The notes under the pieces are model-generated. The model was given only the letters and a program-made list of their open reading frames with translations. It was not told the origin of the DNA and did no database searches. The position numbers and the translations under genes were made by a program. From JBEKTY01 sp049515555 (GTDB taxonomy: Bacteria; Planctomycetota; Planctomycetia; Pirellulales; Thermoguttaceae), in contig JBEKTY010000004.1 in assembly GCA_049515555.1 (NCBI GenBank), positions 41,769-105,768 on the forward strand: DNA of 64,000 nucleotides. Direction: 5' to 3'. Position 1 is the first letter of the stretch, and each line of letters opens with the position of its first letter. This document shows positions 33,885-44,780 of the stretch, piece after piece.

Positions 33885-36800
33885 TCAACGGCCGCGGGGC
33901 GACAGCGGCAACACGACGCTCGACCCGGCGGGCACGGCGGCCGTCAAACGCAGACCGCCGAAAAGCGGCGTATGCGGCGGCGAAACGAGGACCGTGCGGA
34001 CCGCCTCATCCGTGGGATTGTGCACTTCCAGGCACGCTCGACGGCCGGGGGCCATGCCGTCGCAGGTCAGCGTTAGTTTCAGCGCCTTGTTGTCGCTGAG
34101 CAGCACGTTGCCGGCCCAGATCGTCGAGCCGCGGTCTACGTTCTCCTGGAACCAGGCGCTGCCCTCGGCCACGCCGACGAAGCGGAACAGCGGTCGGGCC
34201 GTGCTGTAGACGGCCACGCAGCCGTTATCTTCGATGCCTTGCAAACGGATGGGCAGATCGATGATGGTCGGGCGCGGTTGGACCTGGAAACTGGCTTCGC
34301 CGCCTTCGGCTTTGGCGGTGAGGAACATTTCGCGGCCCAGGAGCGATCCGGCGGCGAACGTCGCCCGCACGCCGCGATCGCCGCCCCCCAGGCCGAAGCC
34401 CTCGCCCAGGTCTTCCAGTTGGGCCACCTGGCACTTCGGGTCCAGGCGTGGTCCGCCCAAGGTGGCCATGGCAAAGCGGTAGGCGAGCTCGGTGCCGGCT
34501 TGCACCCGCTCGCCCGATCGGCCGAGCCCTACTTGCAGTTGGTTCACGCGTCCCGTCGCCGCGTCGGCCACCAGGGCGTAGCGGAAGCGGCTGTCGGAGG
34601 CGGCGTAGAACACGCCGTAGGCATCGCACGGACCGGCCGTCACGAACCCGCCGGGCGCGACGGCGCCCTCCTTCACCAAGCTCTTTCCCTTGGGAATGGG
34701 TACGACGCTCGGGCCGCCGCCGGCGTCTTTCACCAGCAGCGTGTCGGCTGTGGCTTCCGCCGCGCCGGCGGGAGTGAAATAGAAGAGCATGACGGGCACC
34801 GTGCCGGCGAGCGTCGCGGCGCGCTTGAAGATGATCTTGCCTTCGTGCCAGACCATGCCGCCGCGGTAGTCCTTCGCGCCCTCCCTGGCCCGGCGGTAGT
34901 CCCAGGTGATGAACATGTTGTTCCGGTTCTGCAAATAATAGCTGCGGTGGACGCGCGAAAAAAGCCGGTTCTCCTCGACCACCGCCGCGACGCCGTTGCG
35001 GGCCGGGGTGTCGCGCGTCGGCGAGTCGTACGGCTCGACCAGCGGGCCCATCGTCATGTCGCAGATCTTGACGTCGTTGCCGGGCAGGGCCACGTCGAGG
35101 ATCTTTCGCAAGATGCCGTGGGTCCAGGCCAACGGGTACTGCTTCAGCTCGTCGGTCGTGATTGCGTCGACGGCCCACGTATTCAGCGTGCTTTGGCTCG
35201 TCAGGGCCGCCGCCGTGTCGTAGCCCCGAATGCTCTCCACCGGCGCTCCTTGATAGCCCTGCACCAAGGGCATCATTTCGTTGCGATCGGGATGCCAGCA
35301 AAGCCCCACGCCGTTAAGGAAGTTCAAGTTGTCGCCGCAGCGCAGCAGGCTGGTCTTGTAGCAGAAGAGGAGCACTTTGTCCGAGACCGCTTGGCGGCCC
35401 TTCATGTCGGTCACTTCCAGGGTGAGCGCGTGGTCGCGGTCGTGCACGAGCTCGAACTCCCGGGCGAAAGTGGTCATGCCCTTGGCCAGGAACCGGCGGA
35501 CGACGCCGTAATCGGCATTATGCACCTGCACCTCGCGAATGCCGTCCGCGGAACTGACCTGGAACCGGCAGCGGGCGCGCTGCCCGCCCCGCACTTCCAG
35601 CGGGAAATCGTGTTGGGTGTTGATCGCCGCCCACTGCTCGATCGTCGGGCCGGCCGTCACATAAGCGCCGGCCGGATGACCGAAGTTGCCGCAACGCGTG
35701 TTGAGCCAATCGCGGAGTGCGGCCAGGTCCCGTCCGCCGGTGGCGCAAACGGCGGCCGCTTCCGACACCTGTGAAGGGGCGTACACCCGGCTGTACGAAG
35801 CCGCGTTCAGATGCCGCACGTCGCGCAAGGCGTAGAGCCACTCGGCAAACTGCTCTTCGACCAGCCGGGTGCGATCGTAGACGAAGGGCGGCACGCGGTA
35901 GAACCACCACATATTGGCCGGATGGGCCTGCCGGGCACGCAGGTTGCGATAAGTGAGGAGCATGTTGGGCGGGTAAGCGCAGTATTCCCAATACTGCCCC
36001 GGATTGTGCAGCACTCGCCCGTCCCACTGCGCAAGTTCCGGCCGCTTGGCGTCGGTCGTCCCGTAGGCCCGCTTGAAGCTGGTTTGCGGAAAGACGACGC
36101 GCTCCGACCAGATCGCCCAGCGATTCCCCAGATCGTCGCTGAATTCCAGTCCCGGACAGGCGTAGAAATCGGCCGCAGAGGCCTGCCGGCACTGGAGCTT
36201 GAGCCGCTCGAGCTTCTCGGGCGTCATCTTCTCCAGCGATTCGTTGAACACGAGGAACGACAATCCGGCGTTCTTGGCGGCTGCGGCATATTCGGCCACC
36301 GTGCCCGTGCCGTCGCCCAGCGCCGTGCGGGCGCCCAGCACGCCCCGCACGCCCTTGGCGGGCGCGGGAAACTGCTCCTTGTCCCAATCGATGCTCTTGC
36401 GAAACTCGACCGGGGCGATCTTCCCGCTGCGGAAGGTGCCCAGGGCGGGGTTGTCGCGCGAGCTTTCGGCCAGCCAGCGCAGGCCGTTGAGCACCATCTT
36501 GGCCCCGTCGCTGGCCCGGCCGGCGGTGCGGTCGCCCGCCGTCTCGACGATCATGTTCCAACCGGGCACGCCGTAGTTGGCATGCACGCTCCGCGCCGGA
36601 ACGCTGAAGGCCATCACCCGTCCCCGGCCGAAGCTCCGCACGGCCACGATCGGCGGGGCGCTGGCGAACGTGCCCACCTGATCGTAGTCCACCACGTGTT
36701 CGCGGGTTACCGTGTAGCTCTGCGCGCCGGCCTCCCCGCGGACGAGCACCTGCCATTGGGGCGAGAGTTTCAAGGCCACCACGCCCGGCGTCGTGCCGTT

Positions 36801-37412
36801 GTGGTACTGCGGCAGGCACAGACGCCTCACCCCCGCGGTCACCGGATGCCCCCGCACGACGTTCTCCGTCCAGAAGAACCCTTCGGGCGGGAAAATCGAG
36901 GCGATGGGCGCGGTAAACCGCCGCTGCCGGTCGAACACGCCTTCGTGCAGCATTTCCAGGCCCAATCCTTGCAGGATCAGGTTGGCGTAGTCCTGGTCCT
37001 TATCACCCGGGTAGCGCACGGCCTGCAGGATGAGGAGCACGCCGCCGCCTTCCGCAAGGTACTTCTCGAGCGCCCCGCGGGCGGCCGCGGCGGTATGTTG
37101 CCGCTGCGGGCCCAGGTCCATGATGCTCGAGTCGAACGGCGTATCGATCACCGTCACGTTGAACTTGCCCAGCAGGTCCAAGGTGCGCGACTCACCGGCC
37201 TGATCGCCGAAAAATGCGTGCCACTCGCCCAGGCCGAAACCGAAATCGCTCTTGGCCAGCACGCGCGCGGCGTAAGGATAGCTATCGCGCTCCTCGGCCC
37301 AGTGGCTGCCGGCTTCGACCGTCAGGAAGCCAATTACCGCTTGCTTCGCGGCGCAAGCCAACGGGGAGCTAAACGTCAGTGCAAGCAGCAGGATGTACTT
37401 GAGAGCTCTCAT
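33885..37412 (-). CDS. Large secreted protein of unknown function (GATase-like N-terminal domain)
   Basis: The 1175-residue product has a signal peptide (MRALKYILLLALTFSSPLACA). Residues about 24-260 resemble the flavodoxin-like ThuA/GATase fold, with FNVTVIDTPFDSSIMDL, a YLAEGGGVLLILQ strand and FGRGRVMAFSVPAR. The middle (about 330-640) includes LSFLVFNESLEKMTPEKLERLK and FYACPGLEFSDDLGNRWAIW, a layout I associate with PHP-type metal hydrolases, but few metal ligands are clear. The C-terminal third is beta-rich. It follows the gene at 37450 by 37 bp on the same strand, so both are likely co-transcribed and exported. Function unknown. Confidence 0.78.
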   Translation of the reverse strand: MRALKYILLLALTFSSPLACAAKQAVIGFLTVEAGSHWAEERDSYPYAARVLAKSDFGFGLGEWHAFFGDQAGESRTLDLLGKFNVTVIDTPFDSSIMDLGPQRQHTAAAARGALEKYLAEGGGVLLILQAVRYPGDKDQDYANLILQGLGLEMLHEGVFDRQRRFTAPIASIFPPEGFFWTENVVRGHPVTAGVRRLCLPQYHNGTTPGVVALKLSPQWQVLVRGEAGAQSYTVTREHVVDYDQVGTFASAPPIVAVRSFGRGRVMAFSVPARSVHANYGVPGWNMIVETAGDRTAGRASDGAKMVLNGLRWLAESSRDNPALGTFRSGKIAPVEFRKSIDWDKEQFPAPAKGVRGVLGARTALGDGTGTVAEYAAAAKNAGLSFLVFNESLEKMTPEKLERLKLQCRQASAADFYACPGLEFSDDLGNRWAIWSERVVFPQTSFKRAYGTTDAKRPELAQWDGRVLHNPGQYWEYCAYPPNMLLTYRNLRARQAHPANMWWFYRVPPFVYDRTRLVEEQFAEWLYALRDVRHLNAASYSRVYAPSQVSEAAAVCATGGRDLAALRDWLNTRCGNFGHPAGAYVTAGPTIEQWAAINTQHDFPLEVRGGQRARCRFQVSSADGIREVQVHNADYGVVRRFLAKGMTTFAREFELVHDRDHALTLEVTDMKGRQAVSDKVLLFCYKTSLLRCGDNLNFLNGVGLCWHPDRNEMMPLVQGYQGAPVESIRGYDTAAALTSQSTLNTWAVDAITTDELKQYPLAWTHGILRKILDVALPGNDVKICDMTMGPLVEPYDSPTRDTPARNGVAAVVEENRLFSRVHRSYYLQNRNNMFITWDYRRAREGAKDYRGGMVWHEGKIIFKRAATLAGTVPVMLFYFTPAGAAEATADTLLVKDAGGGPSVVPIPKGKSLVKEGAVAPGGFVTAGPCDAYGVFYAASDSRFRYALVADAATGRVNQLQVGLGRSGERVQAGTELAYRFAMATLGGPRLDPKCQVAQLEDLGEGFGLGGGDRGVRATFAAGSLLGREMFLTAKAEGGEASFQVQPRPTIIDLPIRLQGIEDNGCVAVYSTARPLFRFVGVAEGSAWFQENVDRGSTIWAGNVLLSDNKALKLTLTCDGMAPGRRACLEVHNPTDEAVRTVLVSPPHTPLFGGLRLTAAVPAGSSVVLPLSPRGR

Positions 37413-37449
37413 TTAGTTCACCTTCGCCGGAAACTCTACGGATCTCGCA

Positions 37450-39219
37450 TTAGTTCACGTTCGTGGCGCTGATCGAAAAGGGCGAGCCCGGGAACTCCAG
37501 GACGCCGCCGCATTCGAACTCGTCCTTTCCGTCCGGCCCCATTCCAAACTTCGCCCCGCCCTGGGTCGCAAACACAAGCCGGCCGAAACGGTAGTTGACG
37601 ATCTGCCGGCCTTTGAAATCGGCGACCGTCAGGAGCGACGTTTCGATGCCGTGGGTATCCGACATTTCCGCGAACACGGGATCGAGCAGCCGCGCGTCGC
37701 GCAGGCGGCGGACGACGCGCGGCTGCTGGCCCGCGCAGTCGATCCAGGCAATTTCCCGGTCCCCGCGCGAGACGGCGATGACCGTATCCGGGCCGCCCTT
37801 GTGATAGGCCAGGCAGGTCGGGTTCCGGCCCGCCCGGACTTCGGCCACCCGCCGGATGGCCTCCGCCGCGGCCGGCCCTTCGGCGCCGAGCCCGCCCACG
37901 CTGAACACGCCCACGCGGCCGTCATGCGAGGCAATGAAGGCCTTGGCCTTCACGCCGCCTCGCAGGCTGGCCAGAACCGCCGTCGGACGGGCAACCTCGA
38001 CGAGTTTCACCACCGGCGGCTTCCAGGCCGGGTCGGCGTCGAACGTGTACGGCCATTGCCGGCCGTCCGGCCCCGAGTCGCGGGTCTTGCGGTAACTGCC
38101 TTCGTCGCTGAAGTACATCTGCTCGACGCGCCGGAAAAGCGGCTTGAGGTCCAGAAAAGCGGCCTTGTTCTCGTACTTGCCCAGCACGACCGCAAATCCG
38201 GCATCGCTCGCAAAATGGGCGTTCGAGCCCTTGAGGAACACGTCGCGATCGGCCTGCCGGGCCAGATCGTACTCGCGCAGCAGACCGGCGTTGCCGTCCC
38301 GGCCGTTCATTCGGCCCCCCGAGTCGTTGCCCACGGCGCACACGGCCGTCGGAAACTCGATCCCCGGCAGGTCGACGTAGCCCAGCAGTTTCATCTCCGT
38401 GAAGACCGCCACGCTGGGCAGCGACCAGGCGTGGTCGTCCTGCCACTCGTGGACGAATTGGGTCTTCCGCCCGTCCACGCGCATCGACAGCACGGCCACC
38501 TGGCCCTTGTGCGTCTGGAGGTCGCACACGGTAATCAGCGCGAACTCGCTCTTGTTGGTAAGCGAGACGGCCGTGGGAATCTTGTGGGGCGGGAGCCGTA
38601 GCGTGGGCTCCAGCCCGCGGGCCGTGACGGTGCCGGCCGCCGCGACCAATCCGGAGGAGAAGATCGCCAGCCCGTTATTGGCCCAGTACCCCATGCCGCG
38701 GGCCATGGCGATGGGCAGGCCCACCGCGCCGCCCGGCATGGCCCGCTTCCAGCGGGCCGCGGCAGGCTCCGGCCGGAACCCGCCGTGCCACGGCGCCAGC
38801 GGCGCCTCGCTGAAACAGCCGTTGGACCACTCGATGATCGTCACGCGGTCCACGGGAAAGAAGCCGGCGTCGGGCAGGTACAGGATCTGTCCTTGCGTAC
38901 TGCTGAAATCGCCCGCCTCCTTGACCCAGGGGCCCCCGATCTGATACTCCCTGCCGCCGTGATCTTGCCTCCGCAGCGCCATCCACACCGTGGGGAACCT
39001 CTCTGCCGGCTCACCGCGGTGGCAGACGGCATAGTCCGGGCCTAATCGCCGGTCCATGCCCGCCAGGCTTAAATCCTGTAGCTCCCGCAGAACGGCGGCG
39101 CGATCCGGCCCGCCGGCCGCGTCCTGTGCCGGCAGATCCGGCCCGGCCGCCGGGCACGATTCTGCCGTCGCGACCAGGACCATCATCCACGCCACTGTGA
39201 CCAACGTCGCATAACGCAT
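37450..39219 (-). CDS. Secreted beta-propeller-like protein of unknown function
   Basis: The 589-residue product has a signal peptide (MRYATLVTVAWMMVLVATAESCPAAG). Its repeated blade-like segments include FALITVCDLQTHKGQVAVLSMRVDG, AKAFIASHDGRVGVFSVGG and DTVIAVSRGDREIAWIDCAGQQ, which suggest a seven-bladed beta-propeller. No haem or catalytic motif is visible. It is the first gene of a two-gene minus-strand unit with the protein ending at 33885 and is divergent from the beta-galactosidase gene 220 bp away. It probably acts with its partner at the cell surface. Confidence 0.72.
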   Translation of the reverse strand: MRYATLVTVAWMMVLVATAESCPAAGPDLPAQDAAGGPDRAAVLRELQDLSLAGMDRRLGPDYAVCHRGEPAERFPTVWMALRRQDHGGREYQIGGPWVKEAGDFSSTQGQILYLPDAGFFPVDRVTIIEWSNGCFSEAPLAPWHGGFRPEPAAARWKRAMPGGAVGLPIAMARGMGYWANNGLAIFSSGLVAAAGTVTARGLEPTLRLPPHKIPTAVSLTNKSEFALITVCDLQTHKGQVAVLSMRVDGRKTQFVHEWQDDHAWSLPSVAVFTEMKLLGYVDLPGIEFPTAVCAVGNDSGGRMNGRDGNAGLLREYDLARQADRDVFLKGSNAHFASDAGFAVVLGKYENKAAFLDLKPLFRRVEQMYFSDEGSYRKTRDSGPDGRQWPYTFDADPAWKPPVVKLVEVARPTAVLASLRGGVKAKAFIASHDGRVGVFSVGGLGAEGPAAAEAIRRVAEVRAGRNPTCLAYHKGGPDTVIAVSRGDREIAWIDCAGQQPRVVRRLRDARLLDPVFAEMSDTHGIETSLLTVADFKGRQIVNYRFGRLVFATQGGAKFGMGPDGKDEFECGGVLEFPGSPFSISATNVN

Positions 39220-39439
39220 GGCACGACCTCCTTAACCCATGATGCTACCATGGCGCGGCCCGCGAACGGTTACTGGGATACGCTCCCCCGCGACAACTCC
39301 CACCATGTTATCTGAGAGCTGCATGAGATTCCAGCCAGCCCGCTGATTTCCCGCCGAAAATATGGTACGATATGCAAACACAACTGAAGGTACAGTGCGG
39401 CTTGGCTGACAAGGGCCAATAGCCGGGATTAAGGAGATC

Positions 39440-42400
39440 ATGATGAGATTGTTCTTTCACGGGTTGCTGCTGGGGTTAGTGTGTCTGCCGGGCCGGGCGT
39501 ATGCCGCCGATGCGCCCTTGCCGCCGGAAATTGAGAGGCCCGAATGCCTGGGCATCAACAAGGAACCGTGGCACGCCACGCTGATGCCTTATTACAACAT
39601 GCGGGAGGCCCTGGCCGCCAACCGGCGCGCCTCGTCGTTCTGCCGCAGCCTGAACGGGCCGTGGAAGTTCAACTGGGTGAAGCGCCCCGAGGAGCGGCCC
39701 GTAGATTTCTATAAGCCGGATTTCGACGCCAGCGGCTGGAAGGAGCTGCCCGTGCCGTCGAACTGGGAGGTCTTCGGCTACGGCACGCCAAGTTACCGCA
39801 ATAACGGCTACATCTTCCAGAAGGATTTTCCGCACGTGATGAGCGAGCCGCCGGCGAATTTCACCGCCTACGTCGAGCGCAACCCGGTGGGCAGCTATCG
39901 CCGCGAGTTCGATCTGCCGGCGGAGTGGAAAGGGCGGCGCGTCTTCCTGACCTTCTTCGGCGTGGACTCCGCGCTGTTCCTGTGGGTCAACGGCCGGAAG
40001 GTGGGCTATAGCGTCAACAGCCGCAACGCGGCCGAATTCGACGTCACCAAGTACGTTCGGCCGGGCAACAACCTCGTGGCGGTGGAAGTCTATCGCTATA
40101 GCGCCGGCAGCTTCCTGGAGGATCAGGACATGTGGCGCCTCAGCGGCATCTTCCGCAACGTCACGCTATGGAGCACGCTGCCGGTCCACGTCCGCGACTT
40201 CTACGTCACGACCGACTTCGACGCCAAGTACCAAGACGCCACGATCCAGGTGACGGTGAAGGTGAAGAACTACGGCGATCAGGCGATCCCAAGGCATGTT
40301 ACGTTTGCCCAGTTATTCGACCGCGATGGCAAGCCGGTCGCCAGGGCGGTGGGCGGCGTCGGCGAATTCGCCCCCGGCCAGGAACAGTCCGTTAAGTTGA
40401 GGATGCCGGTGGCGAATCCGGCCAAGTGGACCGCCGAAACTCCCAACCTCTACACGCTGGTGCTGGCGGGACACGACACCCAGCATAACCCCGCGCCCGT
40501 CGAACTCCTCTCCGCCCGCATCGGTTTCCGCAAGGTCGAGATCAAGGGCCGGCAACTGCTCGTCAACGGCACGCCGCTGAAGCTCAAGGGCGTGAACCGG
40601 CACGAGCATTGGTCCGAGGTGGGCCACGCCGTCAGCGAGGCGCAGATGATCCGCGACCTGGAAATCCTCAAGCAGGGCAACTGCAACCACGTTCGCACCT
40701 GCCATTACTCCGACGACCCGCGTTGGTACGAGCTGTGCGACGAGTGGGGCATCTGGCTGGTGGCCGAGGCCAACTGCGAGTGCCACGGCTACGACGGCCG
40801 CTTCGACAACGAGCCGCGGATGCGCAACGCGATCATCGACCGCAGCGTGGCCAACGTCCAGAACTTCAAGAATCACCCCTCGGTCATCATCTGGTCGCTG
40901 GGCAACGAATGCGGGGGACGCGGTAAGAATTTCATTGACGCCCTGAACGCGGTCCATGCCCTCGACCCCACCCGGCCCGTGCATTACGAGCGGTTCGGCC
41001 TGGGCGCGGGCAATCCCAGCGACTTCGACCAGAAGATGTACGGCACGCCGGCCGAGTTCGCGCGCATCGCCCAGGACCAGAGCCTCACCAAGCCCTTCTA
41101 CATTTGCGAATTCGCCCACGCCATGTTCAACTCCATGGGCTCGCTGGCCGAGTACAGCGACATGCTGGACCGCTGCCCCGAGATCGTGGGCGGCGCGATC
41201 TGGGAATGGCAGGATCAGGGCCTGTGGAACCGGCGCGATCCAAAGCATGTCTTTCTCGCCTACGGCGGCGGCTTCGGCGAATATCCCAACGACCACTACT
41301 TCATTCACAAGGGCGTGGTGTTCCACGACCGCTCGCCCAAGCCGCATTACCCCGAGATGAAGCGGGCCTATCAGTGGATTGGCATCGCGGCCGAGGACCT
41401 GGCCGCCGGCAAGATCAAACTCCGCAATAAATACCAGTTCATCAGCCTGACGGGCTTTCAGGGAACATGGAGCATCAGCGCCAATGGCGCGGTCTTGCAG
41501 CAGGGCCCGCTCGAACCGCTGAACCTGCCCCCGGGCGCTGAAACGCTGGTTACCCTGCCCTTCAAACCGATCACGCCGCAGCCGGGCGTGGAATATTTCC
41601 TGCGCGTGGCCTTCACGCTGGCCCACGACCAACTGTGGGCCAAGGCGGGGTACGAGCTGGCCGCCATGCAATTCCAATTGCCGCTCTTCGCGCCTGCCGC
41701 GCGGCCATCCGAGAAGGCTATGCCGCCGCTGAACCTGGCGCAAGACGGCCGGACCGCGACCGTTACGGGCGACGGTTTCAAGGTCGTCTTCGACAAGGCC
41801 GCCGGCACTTTCAGCGCGCTGGAGCGCGACGGCGTGAACCTGCTGGCCGCCGGCGGCGGACCGCGCCTGCATCTGTGGCGCGCGGCCCATCGCAACGACG
41901 ACATGTGGGCTTTCGACGACTGGCAACGCTGCGGACTGATCGAGCCGCAATGGAAAACGACACAGGTCTCCGCCCGGCAGACCGGCCCGTCGGCCGTGCG
42001 GATCACTGCGACCACGCAACTGGAGGGCGGCCGGGGCTTCACCTTGTCCCATAACGCCGCCTTCACCGTGTATGGCGACGGCACAATCGCGGCCGACAAC
42101 GCCGTCATGCCGCGGGGGAAACGCATTCCGCTGGCGCGGCGGGGCGTGCGCCTGCTGCTCGATCGGCGGCTCGACCGCTTCACCTACCTCGGCCGCGGTC
42201 CCATGGAGAATTATTCCGACCGCAAGCGCGGATCCGATGTCGGGCTGTTCGCCAGCACGGTGCCGGAACAGATGACGCCCTATGCCAAGCCCATGGAATG
42301 CGGTAATCACGAGGATGTGCGTTGGGCGGCCGTCAGCGGGGCCAAGCTGCCGGGCCTGCTGGCGCGCCCGGAAAAAGGCCTGCTGCAGGCCGCCGCTCTG

Positions 42401-42628
42401 CCCTACACCGACGAGCAGATGCAGACCGTGGAATATTCGGTGGACCTGCCGCCGCGGACCGTCACCGCCCTGGTGCTGGCGGCCCGCACGTTGGGCGTCG
42501 GCTCGGCAAGCTGCGGCCCGCGCCCGGACGATGCGTGCATCGTCTGGTCGGAGCCTGCCAAGTTCAGCTACGTGCTGCGGCTGCTGCCCGAAGGTGCCCG
42601 GTTCCCTCTCCCTCCGGGAGAGGGCTAG
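39440..42628 (+). CDS. Secreted LacZ-type beta-galactosidase (GH2)
   Basis: This 1062-residue enzyme should cleave terminal beta-galactosides. A signal peptide (MMRLFFHGLLLGLVCLPGRAYA) exports it, unlike E. coli LacZ. AAGGAG precedes two possible ATGs (39440, 39443). Domain order follows LacZ: jelly-roll sugar-binding domain (SLNGPWKFNWVKRPEERP), Ig-like domain, TIM barrel, and C-terminal galactose-mutarotase-like small chain (YLGRGPMENYSDRK). Glu490 in GNECGG is the acid/base and Glu557 in ICEFAHAM the nucleophile. The last residues (FPLPPGEG) and the stop codon lie inside a P1 half repeat. Twelve bases later the MFS transporter gene starts, so uptake and hydrolysis are likely linked. Confidence 0.95.
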   Translation: MMRLFFHGLLLGLVCLPGRAYAADAPLPPEIERPECLGINKEPWHATLMPYYNMREALAANRRASSFCRSLNGPWKFNWVKRPEERPVDFYKPDFDASGWKELPVPSNWEVFGYGTPSYRNNGYIFQKDFPHVMSEPPANFTAYVERNPVGSYRREFDLPAEWKGRRVFLTFFGVDSALFLWVNGRKVGYSVNSRNAAEFDVTKYVRPGNNLVAVEVYRYSAGSFLEDQDMWRLSGIFRNVTLWSTLPVHVRDFYVTTDFDAKYQDATIQVTVKVKNYGDQAIPRHVTFAQLFDRDGKPVARAVGGVGEFAPGQEQSVKLRMPVANPAKWTAETPNLYTLVLAGHDTQHNPAPVELLSARIGFRKVEIKGRQLLVNGTPLKLKGVNRHEHWSEVGHAVSEAQMIRDLEILKQGNCNHVRTCHYSDDPRWYELCDEWGIWLVAEANCECHGYDGRFDNEPRMRNAIIDRSVANVQNFKNHPSVIIWSLGNECGGRGKNFIDALNAVHALDPTRPVHYERFGLGAGNPSDFDQKMYGTPAEFARIAQDQSLTKPFYICEFAHAMFNSMGSLAEYSDMLDRCPEIVGGAIWEWQDQGLWNRRDPKHVFLAYGGGFGEYPNDHYFIHKGVVFHDRSPKPHYPEMKRAYQWIGIAAEDLAAGKIKLRNKYQFISLTGFQGTWSISANGAVLQQGPLEPLNLPPGAETLVTLPFKPITPQPGVEYFLRVAFTLAHDQLWAKAGYELAAMQFQLPLFAPAARPSEKAMPPLNLAQDGRTATVTGDGFKVVFDKAAGTFSALERDGVNLLAAGGGPRLHLWRAAHRNDDMWAFDDWQRCGLIEPQWKTTQVSARQTGPSAVRITATTQLEGGRGFTLSHNAAFTVYGDGTIAADNAVMPRGKRIPLARRGVRLLLDRRLDRFTYLGRGPMENYSDRKRGSDVGLFASTVPEQMTPYAKPMECGNHEDVRWAAVSGAKLPGLLARPEKGLLQAAALPYTDEQMQTVEYSVDLPPRTVTALVLAARTLGVGSASCGPRPDDACIVWSEPAKFSYVLRLLPEGARFPLPPGEG

Positions 42629-42639
42629 GGTGAGGGGAA

Positions 42640-42642
<3 letters not shown>
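42600..42642 (+). repeat. P1 half element carrying the stop of one gene and bordering the start of the next
   Basis: CCCTCTCCCTCCGGGAGAGG followed by GCTAGGGTGAGGGGAAA. The TAG stop of the galactosidase (42626-42628) lies inside it and the MFS ATG (42640) at its end. The second arm of the usual pair is missing. Confidence 0.85.
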
Positions 42643-44013
<1,371 letters not shown>

Positions 44014-44093
44014 GCAATCCGCCGCCCCACCGTTTCTGCCTCCTGACGCATGGCGGCACGCTGTCACCCTCCCTCAAATGTCGTATTCACGCC

Positions 44094-44780
44094 CTACCCC
44101 GTGCCCAACACATCGGTCGTGGGGATGCGCAGAAGAAGATGATGGCACGTGAATTCCGTCGGGGAGTTCGGATGCGGAACCTCGGCGCGTCGATGGCTGC
44201 TGATCCTTTGAGGCCGATCAAGGAAGTGCGGATGTTGGCTTGGCGTTTGCTGTAGCCGCACCGCGATTGCCGCGAAGGTCCGCTCAGGTTCTCCACGCAA
44301 GAGATATCCGAGCATTGCGCCTTCGCTTGAAAACGTAGCATAGCGGCACGTGAGAAAGTTGTTGTTGATTTCATCTACGTAAGGGCCCACGTCCTCATCG
44401 TGAGCCAAGACTTTACATTCCAGCGGCCAGACCGTTCTGGGATAGCCGTACAGCGCGAAGCCTATATCCGGCTGCGGAGATCGACCCCTTCCACGCTTCC
44501 GTTTCGTCTGCTCGGGCGACTCGTGTTGGACGGAGAACGGCTCGTCGCCGCTCTTGCACTGGTCGATCCAAACCGCCAGAAGGTAATTGAGCGATTCCTC
44601 CTTCACCTCGTCGGTGGTGGAAAGCGGAGTGTAGTTCAAGTCCTGGGACAAGAGTCGATCATAACCTCGCCAGACAAGATCGAGAAGTAGACGCGACTGG
44701 TCCTGGCACCAGCGCGTGGCCACCTCCTGAAATGGCGGCGAATCAGGCCAGCGCCGTTCAAGATAGGTCTCCCGCGTCAT
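44094..44780 (-). CDS. PD-(D/E)XK nuclease-like protein paired with a DNA methylase
   Basis: The 228-residue product starts at 44780, overlapping the stop of the methylase gene (ATGA), so the two are translationally coupled. A PD-(D/E)XK core is visible: Pro104-Asp105 in SPQPDIGFAL, then after a strand PLECKVL with Glu121 and Lys123. An N-terminal helix (EVKEESLNYLLAVWIDQ) may hold a further acidic residue, and the CRYATFSSEGAMLGYL segment follows as the usual closing helix. It is likely the DNA-cutting partner of the methylase. Base composition is less GC-rich than the neighbouring metabolic genes. No named family is recognised. Confidence 0.72.
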   Translation of the reverse strand: MTRETYLERRWPDSPPFQEVATRWCQDQSRLLLDLVWRGYDRLLSQDLNYTPLSTTDEVKEESLNYLLAVWIDQCKSGDEPFSVQHESPEQTKRKRGRGRSPQPDIGFALYGYPRTVWPLECKVLAHDEDVGPYVDEINNNFLTCRYATFSSEGAMLGYLLRGEPERTFAAIAVRLQQTPSQHPHFLDRPQRISSHRRAEVPHPNSPTEFTCHHLLLRIPTTDVLGTG